From Mycobacterium sp. GA-1199 (GTDB lineage: Bacteria > Actinomycetota > Actinomycetes > Mycobacteriales > Mycobacteriaceae): a stretch of 64,000 nt of DNA. Numbering within the stretch: the first letter of the stretch is position 1; every line of letters begins with the position of its first letter. This document shows, piece after piece, positions 34,801 to 43,063 of the stretch. The stretch is taken from the NCBI RefSeq assembly GCF_001500045.1, contig NZ_LQIX01000003.1, forward strand, positions 62,001 through 126,000, given 5' to 3'. A program made the position numbers and the translations under genes. The notes beneath the pieces were generated by a model that saw only the letters and a program-made list of their open reading frames with translations, was not told the origin of the DNA and ran no database searches.

Positions 34801-35031
34801 CGCGACGATCGAGCTGGCCACGTCGACGAGATCGGTCATGATCTCGCGCAGCCGCTCGGGGCCCACGGTCCTGGCGATGCCCATCGAATGCACGACATCG
34901 GCGAACAGCACCGTCACCTGCTTGTACTCAGCCGCCCCCGCGGCGCGGCTCAGCGGTGTTCCGCACTCGCTGCAGAACTTGGCCCGCGTCCCCACTTCGG
35001 TGCCGCACGACGGGCACCGCGCGCCGTCCAC
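31870..35031 (-). CDS. Class III nucleotide cyclase-like / AAA ATPase / TPR-like signalling protein
   Basis: 1053 residues from GTG 35031. A zinc ribbon (C6, C9, C20, C23) precedes a class III cyclase domain with metal-binding D45 and D89, K85 and R169. The second base-selecting position is T158, and the Asn normally needed for catalysis is G165. A NACHT/AAA-like ATPase follows with Walker A G-P-P-G-I-G-K-S (260-267) and an acidic Walker B (L-Y-I-I-E-D-A-H). The C-terminal half is helical and TPR-like. Similar cyclase-ATPase proteins are frequent in mycobacteria (Rv0891c/Rv1358 group), usually with an added LuxR domain, which is absent here. Cyclase activity is doubtful; a sensor-scaffold function is possible. 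Confidence 0.85.
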   Translation of the reverse strand: MDGARCPSCGTEVGTRAKFCSECGTPLSRAAGAAEYKQVTVLFADVVHSMGIARTVGPERLREIMTDLVDVASSIVARYGGTVDKFTGDGIMAVFGAPLALEDHAVRACLAALGIQTEMHAVAADVGKRDGVDLQLRIGLNSGQVITGDIGSGALGYTAIGEHVGLAQRMESIAPPGGVMLSASTARLVESAATLDAPELVRVKGGDQPMPGRRLLSIGRGQGSLRSDTALVGRRWEKSALEGLLDRAIDGQGAVVGVSGPPGIGKSRLTRELAATAASRGVPVYTTACESHTTQVPFHVVARLLRAATGVEHLDASSARSLIAGTFPDAGRDDVSLLEDMLGIADPSVEPPRIDADSRRQRLIALVNSAALATPTPALYIIEDAHWIDESSESMLAAFLTVIPQTPLLTVITYRPEYRGSLTQVPGTQTIALGPLNDAETADLVTTLLGPDPSVRQLTQTVVQKALGTPFFAEEIIRDFVERGVLHGRPGAYASTAEVADVSVPATLQATIAARIDRLDLAAKRTLNAASVVGSRFGTELLKALAIEPRPAELLTAQLIDQVTFTDEPEFVFHHPLIRAVAYEAQLKSDRAELHRRVAAAIERQSAGNLDENAALIAEHAEAAGDLHAAFGWHMRAAEWSNNRDVSAALQSWERACRVADALPEDDPNRSAMRIAPRTLLCASGWRVARECGARFDELRELCELAGDKRSLAVAMMGPLSDHHFRGETQESSRVATEQMALLESIGDPGLAAQAAFGAIGIKVQNGEIADALRWAETTIEWAAGDLAKGSLVVGSPLAIAMGLRGLAGWWFGRKGWLDDIIAAAGMADESNEPLTIALTTSWNLGLGVPFGVLAADESGCARAEATLRTADAFSYGYAGEIARYVLGGLLIHREDAAAWDRGRDLITQVREVWTQTQTMLVEVTFMDALLGIDRANRGDLDGGIPLVRGAAESMLGRGEFTYWIPVAGALVRALLKRGTDEDLAEAATAIEQLERAPLDGSAIRDVWVLRLKALLAHTTGDDAAYRELADRYRTMAHDLEYEGHQKWAAAMP

Positions 35032-35041
35032 ACCATCAGTG

Positions 35042-35902
35042 TCACCGCAATATGCGGTCGAATTGCCTGATCGGATGAATTCCGTGCAGGTCGCGGTACG
35101 ACGCCGGCTCGCGGTCTTCGGCGTCCTTGATGCCGTACTGCGCCGCCAACTCCGCGCCGATGAAGGCCTGGCCGCTCTTGTCCATCAACTGGGGGTCGTT
35201 GAACAGGGCCCAGATCAGGTGCCCGGTGAACTCCGGTGTCTCGGTGTTGTCGAGGAGATGGGCGAGCTTGTCGGGCGCGGTCGCGACGAGCTTCTTGAAG
35301 CGTTCGGTCAACAGCACGCCCATCCAGATCGAGGCCGTCGCGATGCCGAAGTCGCGGAAGTCGACCGCCATGTCCGCGGCCATCTTGTCGGTGCCGGCCT
35401 TGTGCACGCCGTACGCCGGACCGAACACATAGTGGGCCGCACCGGGCGCGGAGGTGAACACCACCAGGCCGCGCCGCTGCGCGAGCATCAGCGGGGCCGC
35501 GTACACGGTCGCGACATAGCTGCTGCGCAGGCCGACCTCGAGGGTGTCGATGACGTTGACGGGCTCTTCCCAGAACCGGGTCCGGCCCATCACTTCCTCG
35601 CGGATGATCACCGCGTTGTTCACCAGGATGTCCAGCCGGCCCTGTTCTTGCCCGACCCGCTCGAATAGGGCCTTCGTCTGTTCGTCGTCGGCATGGTCGA
35701 CGCGGACGGCGATCCCGGTGCCGCCGGCGGCCGTGACCAGCTCGGCGGTCTCGTGAATCGTGCCGTCGAGCGCCGACTCGACCGCGCGCTCGGTGCGTCC
35801 GGTGACATACACCGTGCAGCCGTGGCTGCCCAGCGCGTGTGCGATTCCGCGTCCGGCGCCGCGGCTGGCACCCGTGACGACCGCGACCGGCGCGTCTACC
35901 AA
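35042..35902 (-). CDS. Short-chain dehydrogenase/reductase
   Basis: 286 residues. Rossmann motif T-G-A-S-R-G-A-G at 10-17, N-N-A at 95-97, catalytic S151, Y164 and K168 (Y-G-V-H-K). The cofactor acid is followed by R, suggesting NADP(H). The middle region ([14 protein letters not shown]) resembles the human DHRS1-like branch. The TTG at 35902 overlaps the stop of the upstream metallo-hydrolase; GTG 35917 is an alternative. The substrate is unknown. Confidence 0.82.
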   Translation of the reverse strand: MVDAPVAVVTGASRGAGRGIAHALGSHGCTVYVTGRTERAVESALDGTIHETAELVTAAGGTGIAVRVDHADDEQTKALFERVGQEQGRLDILVNNAVIIREEVMGRTRFWEEPVNVIDTLEVGLRSSYVATVYAAPLMLAQRRGLVVFTSAPGAAHYVFGPAYGVHKAGTDKMAADMAVDFRDFGIATASIWMGVLLTERFKKLVATAPDKLAHLLDNTETPEFTGHLIWALFNDPQLMDKSGQAFIGAELAAQYGIKDAEDREPASYRDLHGIHPIRQFDRILR

Positions 35903-36567
35903 CCGCGTTCTTTCCACTCGGCCAGATGCGGCCGCTCCGCGCCGAGCGTCGTGTCGTCGCCGTGGCCCGGGTAGACCACCGTCGAATCGTCGTAGACCTC
36001 GAACACGCGGTAGGTCACATCCCCCAGCAGCTGGTCGAAAGCCCCGTCCTCCCACGTCTTGCCGACACCGCCGGGGAACAGGCAGTCGCCGGTGAACAGA
36101 TGGGTCGCCTCATCGGCCCCGTCGAGCGCGAGCGCCACCGAGCCGGGAGTGTGGCCCTGCAGGTGGATGACATCGAAGGACAGCTCCCCGATGTCGACCT
36201 TGTCCCCGTGGGCGAGGATCCGATCGGGCCGGACGGGCAGCGGGTCGGCGTCGAGCTGGTGCGCGGCCGTCGGCACCCCGGTGACCTTGGCCACTTCTTC
36301 CAGCGCCTGCCAGTGGTCGAAGTGCTGGTGGCTCGTGACGATCAGCGACAGTGTCGGGGCGTGCTTCTCGATCAGGCCGAGGAGGACCGGTGCGTCGTTG
36401 GCGGCGTCGATCAGCAGGGTTTCGCCGGTTTTGGAACACGTGACCAGGTAGGCGTTGTTGTCCATCGGGCCGACCGAGACCTTGACGATCGAGGCGCCCG
36501 GGAGCGCGCGCCGGGCCGCGGTCCCTGGCTCGACGTGGCCGGTGTAGTTGTCGTCGACGAGGGTCAT
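35896..36567 (-). CDS. Metallo-beta-lactamase-fold hydrolase (Rv1637c orthologue)
   Basis: 223 residues. Metal motif S-H-Q-H-F-D-H (H80, H82, D84, H85), later histidine in G-H-T-P-G-S, aspartate in F-T-G-D-C-L-F and a final G-H in Y-P-G-H-G-D-D. This is the glyoxalase II/persulfide dioxygenase-like branch of the fold; the substrate is not assigned. ATG 36567 is preferred to upstream in-frame starts because a TACGGT -10 box (minus strand, 36580-36575) lies seven bases before it, giving a leaderless mRNA. It is divergent from uvrA and shares its promoter region. Confidence 0.85.
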   Translation of the reverse strand: MTLVDDNYTGHVEPGTAARRALPGASIVKVSVGPMDNNAYLVTCSKTGETLLIDAANDAPVLLGLIEKHAPTLSLIVTSHQHFDHWQALEEVAKVTGVPTAAHQLDADPLPVRPDRILAHGDKVDIGELSFDVIHLQGHTPGSVALALDGADEATHLFTGDCLFPGGVGKTWEDGAFDQLLGDVTYRVFEVYDDSTVVYPGHGDDTTLGAERPHLAEWKERGW

Positions 36568-36597
36568 GTGTTTCACCGTATCCGCCTTGTCTCGGGC

Positions 36598-36620
36598 TTG
36601 TCGGTGGGTCCACATAGAGT
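36598..36620 (+). promoter_or_regulatory. RecA-independent (PafBC-type) DNA-damage promoter of uvrA
   Basis: TTGTCGGTG (36598-36606), eight bases, TAGAGT (36615-36620): a perfect match to TTGTCRGTG-N8-TANNNT. The expected start near 36627 leaves a 25-nt leader that contains the uvrA ribosome-binding site GGGAGGA. Confidence 0.85.
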
Positions 36621-36651
36621 GGTTTTGAACTATGTCTTCGGGAGGAACCGG

Positions 36652-39561
36652 GTGGCTGACCGCCTTGTCGTCAAGGGTGCGCGCGAGCACAACCTGCGAA
36701 GTGTCGATCTTGATTTACCACGCGACGCGCTGATCGTCTTCACCGGGCTGTCGGGGTCGGGGAAGTCGTCGCTGGCCTTCGACACGATCTTCGCCGAGGG
36801 CCAGCGCCGCTACGTGGAGTCGTTGTCGGCCTATGCCCGCCAGTTCCTCGGTCAGATGGACAAACCCGACGTTGACTTCATCGAGGGTCTGTCCCCGGCG
36901 GTGTCCATCGACCAGAAGTCGACCAACCGCAACCCGCGGTCGACGGTCGGCACCATCACCGAGGTGTACGACTACCTGCGCCTGCTGTACGCCCGCGCGG
37001 GCACCCCGCACTGTCCCATCTGCGGTGAGCGCATCGCCCGGCAGACGCCTCAGCAGATCGTCGATCAGGTGCTGGCCATGGACGAGGGCCTGCGTTTCCA
37101 GGTGCTCGCACCGGTGGTGCGCACCCGCAAGGGTGAGTTCGTCGACCTGTTCGACAAGCTGAACACGCAGGGCTACAGCCGCGTGCGGGTCGACGGTGTG
37201 GTGTATCCGCTCACCGATCCGCCGAAGCTCAAGAAGCAGGAGAAACACGACATCGAGGTGGTCGTCGACCGCCTGACGGTGAAGGCCAGCGCCAAGCAGC
37301 GGCTGACCGACTCGATCGAGACCGCGCTGAATCTCGCCGACGGCATCGTCGTGCTGGAGTTCGTCGATCGTGAGGACGACCACCCGCACCGCGAACAGCG
37401 GTTCTCCGAGAAGCTGGCCTGCCCCAACGGGCACCCGCTGGCCGTCGACGACCTCGAGCCGCGGTCGTTCTCCTTCAACTCGCCCTACGGCGCCTGCCCC
37501 GAATGCCTGGGCCTGGGCATCCGCAAGGAGGTCGATCCCGAACTGGTCGTGCCGGATCCGGACCTGACCCTGGCGGAGGGGGCGATCGCGCCCTGGTCGA
37601 TGGGGCAGACCGCGGAGTACTTCACGCGGATGCTGGCGGGTCTCGGCGACGCGCTCGGGTTCGACGTGAACACGCCCTGGAAAAAGCTGCCTGCCAAGGC
37701 GCGCAGGGCCATCCTCGAAGGCTGCGATGAGCAGGTCCACGTGCGGTACAAGAACCGCTACGGCCGAACCCGTTCGTACTACGCCGATTTCGAGGGCGTG
37801 ATGGCGTTCCTGCAGCGCAGGATGGAGCAGACGGACTCCGAGCAGATGAAGGAGCGTTACGAGGGCTTCATGCGCGACGTGCCCTGTCCGGAGTGCGAGG
37901 GCACACGGCTCAAACCCGAAATCCTCGCGGTGACGCTGACGGCGGGCGAGTTCGGCCCGAAGTCCATCGCCGAGGTCGCCGAGTTGTCCATCGCGGAGTG
38001 CTCGGAGTTCCTCAACGCGCTGACGCTGGGCGCACGCGAGCAGGCCATCGCCGGCCAGGTGCTCAAGGAGATCCAGTCGCGGCTGGGCTTCCTACTAGAC
38101 GTCGGGTTGGACTACCTGTCGCTGTCTCGGGCCGCCGCCACGCTGTCCGGCGGTGAGGCGCAACGTATCCGGCTCGCCACGCAGATCGGGTCGGGGCTCG
38201 TCGGGGTGCTCTACGTGCTCGACGAACCGTCGATCGGGCTGCACCAGCGGGACAACCGTCGGCTGATCGACACGCTCGTCCGGTTACGGGATCTGGGGAA
38301 CACGCTGATCGTCGTCGAGCACGATCTCGACACCATCGCCCATGCCGACTGGGTCGTCGACATCGGCCCCGCGGCCGGCGAGCACGGCGGTCAAATCGTG
38401 CACAGTGGACCGTACGACGAGCTGCTGAAGAACCCGGAATCGCTTACGGGAGCCTATCTTTCGGGCAAGGAAGAGATCGAGGTGCCGGCGATCCGGCGGC
38501 CGGTCGACAAGAAGCGGCTGCTGACGGTCGTCGGCGCCCGCGAGCACAACCTGCGCGAGATCGACGTGGCCTTCCCGCTCGGGGTGCTGACCTCGGTCAC
38601 CGGCGTTTCGGGATCGGGTAAATCGACGTTGGTCAACGACATCCTGGCGTCGGTGTTGGCGAACAAGCTCAACGGGGCGCGGCAGGTGCCGGGTCGCCAC
38701 ACCCGGGTGACGGGGCTCGACAAGCTCGACAAGCTGGTCCGCGTCGACCAGTCACCGATCGGCCGCACACCGCGGTCCAACCCCGCCACCTACACCGGCG
38801 TCTTCGACAAGATCCGCACGCTGTTCGCGGCCACCACAGAGGCCAAGGTGCGCGGCTATCAACCGGGACGGTTCTCGTTCAACGTCAAGGGCGGTCGCTG
38901 CGAGGCGTGTTCGGGTGACGGCACCATCAAGATCGAGATGAACTTCCTCCCCGATGTGTACGTGCCGTGCGAGGTGTGCCAGGGCGCCCGGTACAACCGC
39001 GAGACGCTCGAGGTGCACTACAAGGGCAAGACCATCGCCGAGGTACTCGACATGTCGATCGAGGAGGCGTCGGAGTTCTTCGCGCCGATCACCTCGATCC
39101 ACCGATACCTCAAGACGCTCGTCGATGTGGGCCTCGGTTACGTGCGGCTGGGCCAGCCGGCGCCGACGCTGTCCGGTGGTGAGGCGCAGCGCGTGAAGCT
39201 GGCCTCCGAGCTGCAGAAGCGGTCGACCGGCCGTACGGTGTACATCCTCGACGAGCCGACCACCGGCCTGCACTTCGAAGACATCCGCAAACTGCTCAAG
39301 GTCATCAACGGCCTTGTGGACAAAGGCAATACGGTGATCGTCATCGAGCACAACCTCGACGTGATCAAGACTTCGGATTGGATCGTCGACATGGGGCCCG
39401 AGGGCGGAGCGGGCGGCGGCACCCTCGTCGCGTCGGGCACCCCCGAGGACGTCGCGGCCAACCCCGACAGCTACACCGGTCACTTCCTCGCCGAATGCCT
39501 GGGCGTCGCACGACCGAAGCCCAAGGCGCGCAACGGAAAGCGCGCCAAGGTCAGCGCCTAG
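36652..39561 (+). CDS. uvrA: Excinuclease ABC subunit A
   Basis: 969 residues (M. tuberculosis 972). It has two ABC ATPase modules: the first Walker A G-L-S-G-S-G-K-S at 32-39, and the second G-V-S-G-S-G-K-S. Signatures are L-S-G-G-E-A-Q-R in both halves. Zinc-binding cysteine modules occur at C-P-I-C-G / C-P-E-C-L and C-E-A-C-S-G / C-E-V-C-Q-G, with an UvrB-binding and insertion domain after the first Walker A. It is the damage sensor of nucleotide excision repair and loads UvrB. GTG 36652 is set by homology and the GGGAGGA site. A longer open frame upstream (to 35926) overlaps the divergent hydrolase and is not coding. Confidence 0.97.
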   Translation: MADRLVVKGAREHNLRSVDLDLPRDALIVFTGLSGSGKSSLAFDTIFAEGQRRYVESLSAYARQFLGQMDKPDVDFIEGLSPAVSIDQKSTNRNPRSTVGTITEVYDYLRLLYARAGTPHCPICGERIARQTPQQIVDQVLAMDEGLRFQVLAPVVRTRKGEFVDLFDKLNTQGYSRVRVDGVVYPLTDPPKLKKQEKHDIEVVVDRLTVKASAKQRLTDSIETALNLADGIVVLEFVDREDDHPHREQRFSEKLACPNGHPLAVDDLEPRSFSFNSPYGACPECLGLGIRKEVDPELVVPDPDLTLAEGAIAPWSMGQTAEYFTRMLAGLGDALGFDVNTPWKKLPAKARRAILEGCDEQVHVRYKNRYGRTRSYYADFEGVMAFLQRRMEQTDSEQMKERYEGFMRDVPCPECEGTRLKPEILAVTLTAGEFGPKSIAEVAELSIAECSEFLNALTLGAREQAIAGQVLKEIQSRLGFLLDVGLDYLSLSRAAATLSGGEAQRIRLATQIGSGLVGVLYVLDEPSIGLHQRDNRRLIDTLVRLRDLGNTLIVVEHDLDTIAHADWVVDIGPAAGEHGGQIVHSGPYDELLKNPESLTGAYLSGKEEIEVPAIRRPVDKKRLLTVVGAREHNLREIDVAFPLGVLTSVTGVSGSGKSTLVNDILASVLANKLNGARQVPGRHTRVTGLDKLDKLVRVDQSPIGRTPRSNPATYTGVFDKIRTLFAATTEAKVRGYQPGRFSFNVKGGRCEACSGDGTIKIEMNFLPDVYVPCEVCQGARYNRETLEVHYKGKTIAEVLDMSIEEASEFFAPITSIHRYLKTLVDVGLGYVRLGQPAPTLSGGEAQRVKLASELQKRSTGRTVYILDEPTTGLHFEDIRKLLKVINGLVDKGNTVIVIEHNLDVIKTSDWIVDMGPEGGAGGGTLVASGTPEDVAANPDSYTGHFLAECLGVARPKPKARNGKRAKVSA

Positions 39562-39568
39562 CGCCTTC

Positions 39569-39628
39569 GCCGAGAGTGCGGTTTCTGACGGGATTCGGTC
39601 GAAATCCGTCAAAAAACGCAGTCTCGGC
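39569..39628. repeat. Long intergenic hairpin, dispersed-element copy 2
   Basis: A 12-bp outer stem with one mismatch (39569-39580 with 39617-39628) and an inner stem of about ten pairs (39586-39595 with 39602-39611). It sits between the convergent uvrA and AlkZ-like genes, where it may serve as a bidirectional terminator. It shares sequence with 2005-2067 and 4705-4735. Confidence 0.6.
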
Positions 39629-39629
39629 G

Positions 39630-40788
39630 CTAGCCCTTGGACAGCGGCGACGGGAATCGCGGGCTGACCCGTACGCCGTCGAGCCAGTCGGTCAACTCGT
39701 CGGCACGTTTCTGTAAGCGGGCCTGCGCGGAACGGCCGACGTCCTCGAGCAGTCGCAACTCGACCCGGCCTTCGTCATCCTGGACCCACGCACCGACGAT
39801 CCTGCCGTCGCACCATGCGGTGGGCCCGCCGTTGCCGTTCCGGTCGAACACCTGCGCCCGGTACGGCCCGAGATACCAGTCGCGGTCGAACCAGCCCATC
39901 GTCGTGACGTCCAGACCGGGCAGCAGGGCGCACCACGGTTCGGGTTCGGGTTCGACGTCGAGATCGTCGGGGAGAGCGAACCCCGGTATGCCGTCGAGAT
40001 CGACCTCGACCGCGCCGACGTCCCGCAACGCCTCCCGCGCCCACGTCAGCGTGTTCCCGAACCACCACTTGACATCGGTCACGGTGGCCGGGCCGAACGC
40101 TGCGAGCCAGCGGCGCACAAGCTCCGTGCGGGCCGTCTGCGGGTCGGCCGCATCGGGCCGTGCCGATCCAGTCGCCGGTGGCAACCCAACGCGGTCGTGA
40201 CGTCGTCCATTTTCCGTCGTTGGGGCCGCGCATGATGTCGCCGCGCACCGCCAGCACGGTCAAGATGCGCGGTGCCAAAGGGGTCTCGCCGCCCCACCGC
40301 TTACCCGGGGCCGGGTCCCAGGACCCCGCCAACTCGGGTAGCGCCTCGCGCAGGTCCTTCGCGCTCGTGGGCCCCCGTTCGGCCAGATGCATCAGGACCG
40401 CCGCGCGGGCCGCGTCGAGCCATGCGTCGCCATCGGTGCAGACACCGGCCTTCTGCGCACCAGCGACGAGTCGCCGACGCTCGGTGTCGGCAACCCGCTC
40501 GCTTGCCGCGGACTGGATCAGCGGCACGTCGGCGGTGCGCACGGTCCACAGCGTTCTGCGCATCGCGAGATGTTTGACCAGCGTGCGCCGCTCGTAGAGT
40601 TCGGCATCCAGATCGGCGACGTCGAATCCTTGCAGCCGCGCCCACATCGACAGGTACGGGGTCGCCGGATCGGTCGCATGCAGCCCGAGCACACCGTCGA
40701 CCACAGCACCGATGGAGCCCGCCGGTGAACAGAGGAAGTGCCGACGGGCGAGCCGTGCCCGCCGCTCGTCGATCGTGAATCTGCGCAT
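39630..40788 (-). pseudogene. Winged-helix DNA-binding (HTH_42/AlkZ-like) protein gene broken by a frameshift
   Basis: The N-terminal two thirds (R-R-F-T-I-D-E-R-R-A-R-L-A-R-R-H through S-R-P-R-W-V-A-T-G-D-W-I-G) lie in one frame from ATG 40788. The C-terminal part (A-R-P-D-A-A-D-P-Q-T-A-R-T-E-L-V-R-R-W-L-A-A-F-G-P-A-T through a late W-C-D-G-R-I-V-G-A-W) lies in another frame ending at 39630. The change falls near 40155-40170, and one extra base explains it. The assembled product, about 385 residues, matches the COG3214 family, which includes the AlkZ DNA glycosylases that unhook interstrand crosslinks. Both halves look conserved, so the lesion is recent or a sequencing error. A damage-type promoter precedes it. 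Confidence 0.8.
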
Positions 40789-40797
40789 CGCCTGCGA

Positions 40798-40820
40798 ACC
40801 GTACCGTCGGGCGCCGACAA
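40798..40820 (-). promoter_or_regulatory. RecA-independent (PafBC-type) damage promoter of the AlkZ-like gene
   Basis: On the minus strand TTGTCGGCG (40820-40812), eight bases, TACGGT (40803-40798): one mismatch to TTGTCRGTG-N8-TANNNT with exact spacing. ATG 40788 begins nine bases after the -10 box. Confidence 0.65.
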
Positions 40821-40907
40821 AGTTTGGGATCGGTAGCGACCGGCGCGGTTTTGACTTACCGCCATGACGGGCGCCATCGGGGCGACGTCCCAAAGAAGGG
40901 AAGATCG

Positions 40908-41381
40908 ATGAATCGCGTTGTTGTGGGTCTGATCGGACTGGTCGCCGGCGCCGCCGTGCTGGTGGGTTGTTCGGACGACAAGGGAAGCGCCCCCGCGGTC
41001 AGCGCGGCGGGCGTGAGCAGTGGCGGCAGCACCGAGGTGAAGGTCGACGGCAAGGACCTCGAGGGACTGGACCTCAACACCGTCACGTGCGTGAAGCAGG
41101 GTGGCCGGATCAACGTCGCCAGCGGCGCGATCGGCGGTCAGCAGGGTCTGGGCATCGTGATGAGCGATGAGGCGAACCCGAAGGTGGAGTCGTTGGGCAT
41201 GGTGGTCGACGGAAACGCCCTCGCGGTCAGCAACACCATGGGCGCCAAGGTCGGTTCGGCCGAGGTGAAGGTCGACGGCGACACCTACACGATCACCGGC
41301 GAAGCAACGGGCACCGACATCTCGAACCCGATGGCAGGGTCGATCACCAAGCCGTTCACCGTCAAGGTCAACTGCAGTTGA
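40908..41381 (+). CDS. LpqH-family (19-kDa antigen-like) lipoprotein
   Basis: 157 residues. Lipoprotein signal with lipobox V-L-V-G and lipidated C21. The mature domain follows the LpqH pattern: low-complexity Ser/Gly/Ala linker, V-T-C near residue 69, a beta-rich centre (S-L-G-M-V-V-D-G-N, then T-Y-T-I-T-G-E-A) and a terminal V-N-C-S, so the two cysteines can form the LpqH disulfide. Members are exported, acylated cell-envelope proteins. A GAAGGGA site precedes ATG 40908. A terminator follows before the TPR gene. Confidence 0.87.
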   Translation: MNRVVVGLIGLVAGAAVLVGCSDDKGSAPAVSAAGVSSGGSTEVKVDGKDLEGLDLNTVTCVKQGGRINVASGAIGGQQGLGIVMSDEANPKVESLGMVVDGNALAVSNTMGAKVGSAEVKVDGDTYTITGEATGTDISNPMAGSITKPFTVKVNCS

Positions 41382-41396
41382 GCGATCCACCTCCTG

Positions 41397-41429
41397 AAGC
41401 GGCGGGCGTGCCAGGCATGCCCGCCGCTT
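41397..41429 (+). terminator. Terminator hairpin after the LpqH-like gene
   Basis: AAGCGGCGGGC (41397-41407) pairs perfectly with GCCCGCCGCTT (41419-41429) around an 11-nt loop, followed by TTCT. It isolates the lipoprotein gene from the TPR-CHAT genes. Confidence 0.8.
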
Positions 41430-41431
41430 TC

Positions 41432-41437
41432 TATGAT
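41432..41437 (+). promoter_or_regulatory. -10 box of a leaderless TPR-CHAT transcript
   Basis: TATGAT (41432-41437) is a near-consensus -10 box six bases before GTG 41444, directly after the terminator hairpin. This argues that the gene starts at 41444 and not at the upstream TTG 41378. Confidence 0.65.
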
Positions 41438-41443
41438 TCGACC

Positions 41444-43063
41444 GTGGCGATCCCCGCGGACCTCCAGCGTGCGCGTCACCTGGCGTTCGCCGCCAACGAA
41501 GAGGCGGCCAAGGATCTCCTGCTGTCTCTGGTGCCGCAGATCGAACAGGCCGGCCGAGACGACTGGATGCTCGAGGTGTACGCGCTGCTCGGCGAGATCT
41601 ACCTGGTCCGCACGGCGTACAACGGCACCGAGGAATGCCTGAACCGGATGCGTGAGTGCCTGGCCGTCTATTCGGCGATCCTCGCGGGCAGCAAGCCCGA
41701 GGCCGCGGCACAGGTGACGATGACGACGGCCGAGATCGAGCTGATGGTGCGCCGGTACTCGCGGCGGGCACAGTTCCTGCAGACCGGGGTGGCCGCCGCA
41801 CACGGGGACCACGAGACCGCCGAGGCCGCGCTGATCGCGCTGACCGACGACGAGCCGGTTGCCGGACTCGCCGCCGAACACCGGTTCCTGATCACGTACG
41901 CCGAGATCCTGTGCGCGGTCGCACTGTGCGACGACGACCTGCACGTGAAGTCGATCCCGTTGTGGGAGCGCGTGATCGACGTGATCGATCGCCCGGGCGA
42001 CGGTAGTGAACACCACGATCACCTTCTCGTCCTGGGAGCCACCGGCTATGGCAGGTTCTGCGTCGAGACCGGCCGGCTCGTTGCGGCCGAGCCCTGGCTG
42101 CGGCGGGCGGGGGCGCGCGCGGAGGCGCGGGGGTGGAGGTTGGCGGTGGCGCGCACCCAACTCGAACGCGCGACGGCGGCGTGGTCGGCGGGGGACCGGC
42201 CGCAGGCGCAGACGTTGGTCCACGAGGCATATCCGGCCATCGCCGAACATCTTCGCGCACACGACGTCTCGCGGTGCTGGCTGTACTTCGGCCTGATCAG
42301 CATCTCTGTGAAAGCGCTCGACGATGCCGACGAACGGCTCGGCCACGCCGAACGGCACTGGCGGGAGATCGAGAAACCACTGCACATCCACCGGATCTTG
42401 TTGCAGCGCAGCTGGGTAGACATCTTCCGCGGAGACTTCGCCTCAGCTCTCGAGCGCGTCGAAGAGGCGCGCGAACTGCTCGACGCATGGCCACGGCACA
42501 GCTGGCTGCAGTACGCCCGCCTCGACGACCAGCTCGGTAACGTCTGGCGGGCCGATGCATTGACCGATTCCGTCCACGCGGCCGAAAAGCTGGAGAAGGC
42601 CGCCGAACTAAAAATTCCCGCCGCGATGGCCGTCGACTCGGTGCGGTACTCGATTCCCGACGCCGATGCCCGGATGCGCTGGGCGACCTACGTTTCCGCC
42701 CCGATCCTCGCCGGTGCCTTCGCCGTCGCATGGGAGTGGGGCAACACCGACCTCATCAGCGAGCTCATCGAATACCACAGCGCGCGGGGCACGTTCACCG
42801 CCGAACCCGCCTCCGCCGACGCCATGGACTGGGCGGGTACCGCCACAGCGGCCGTACCTGTGGAGTCCGCCGACGAGTACGCGCTCGTCGCCGCCGGACC
42901 GGCGGTCACTTCAGGTGCGGCGCTGACCCGGCTGGGACCGTTGCCGCCGCTGGTGATGAACCCTGCCACCGCACCGATCATCGGCCGCTACCGCGCGCTG
43001 GCAGCCGAGCGGTACGGACGCGACGTGACCGCGGACGAGCCCGCGTGGTGCACGTGGCCTTGA
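41444..43063 (+). CDS. TPR-like helical repeat protein paired with a CHAT protease
   Basis: 539 residues, nearly all alpha-helical, with TPR-like helix pairs throughout: L-L-L-S-L-V-P-Q-I-E-Q-A-G-R-D-D, then A-L-L-G-E-I-Y-L-V-R-T-A-Y, Y-G-R-F-C-V-E-T-G-R-L-V-A-A-E-P-W-L-R-R-A and R-S-W-V-D-I-F-R-G-D-F-A-S-A-L-E-R-V-E-E-A. No enzyme motif was found. The next gene overlaps it by 10-16 bp and encodes a CHAT-domain peptidase, so this protein is probably the regulator, adaptor or substrate receptor of that protease. The last 60 residues are less helical and lead into the CHAT gene as if the two had once been one protein. I know no close characterised homologue. Confidence 0.72.
   Translation: MAIPADLQRARHLAFAANEEAAKDLLLSLVPQIEQAGRDDWMLEVYALLGEIYLVRTAYNGTEECLNRMRECLAVYSAILAGSKPEAAAQVTMTTAEIELMVRRYSRRAQFLQTGVAAAHGDHETAEAALIALTDDEPVAGLAAEHRFLITYAEILCAVALCDDDLHVKSIPLWERVIDVIDRPGDGSEHHDHLLVLGATGYGRFCVETGRLVAAEPWLRRAGARAEARGWRLAVARTQLERATAAWSAGDRPQAQTLVHEAYPAIAEHLRAHDVSRCWLYFGLISISVKALDDADERLGHAERHWREIEKPLHIHRILLQRSWVDIFRGDFASALERVEEARELLDAWPRHSWLQYARLDDQLGNVWRADALTDSVHAAEKLEKAAELKIPAAMAVDSVRYSIPDADARMRWATYVSAPILAGAFAVAWEWGNTDLISELIEYHSARGTFTAEPASADAMDWAGTATAAVPVESADEYALVAAGPAVTSGAALTRLGPLPPLVMNPATAPIIGRYRALAAERYGRDVTADEPAWCTWP

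Noticed and set aside
35926..36651. 242-codon N-terminal extension of uvrA
   Set aside because: It overlaps the divergent metallo-hydrolase, has no homology to UvrA, and lies upstream of the mapped-looking promoter and Shine-Dalgarno.
36541..36651. LexA/SOS box ahead of uvrA
   Set aside because: No TCGAAC-N4-GTTCGA-like sequence is present; the RecA-independent element fits instead.
41378..41443. Longer TPR protein starting at TTG 41378
   Set aside because: This stretch is occupied by the perfect terminator hairpin of the lipoprotein gene and the -10 box, so it is unlikely to be translated.
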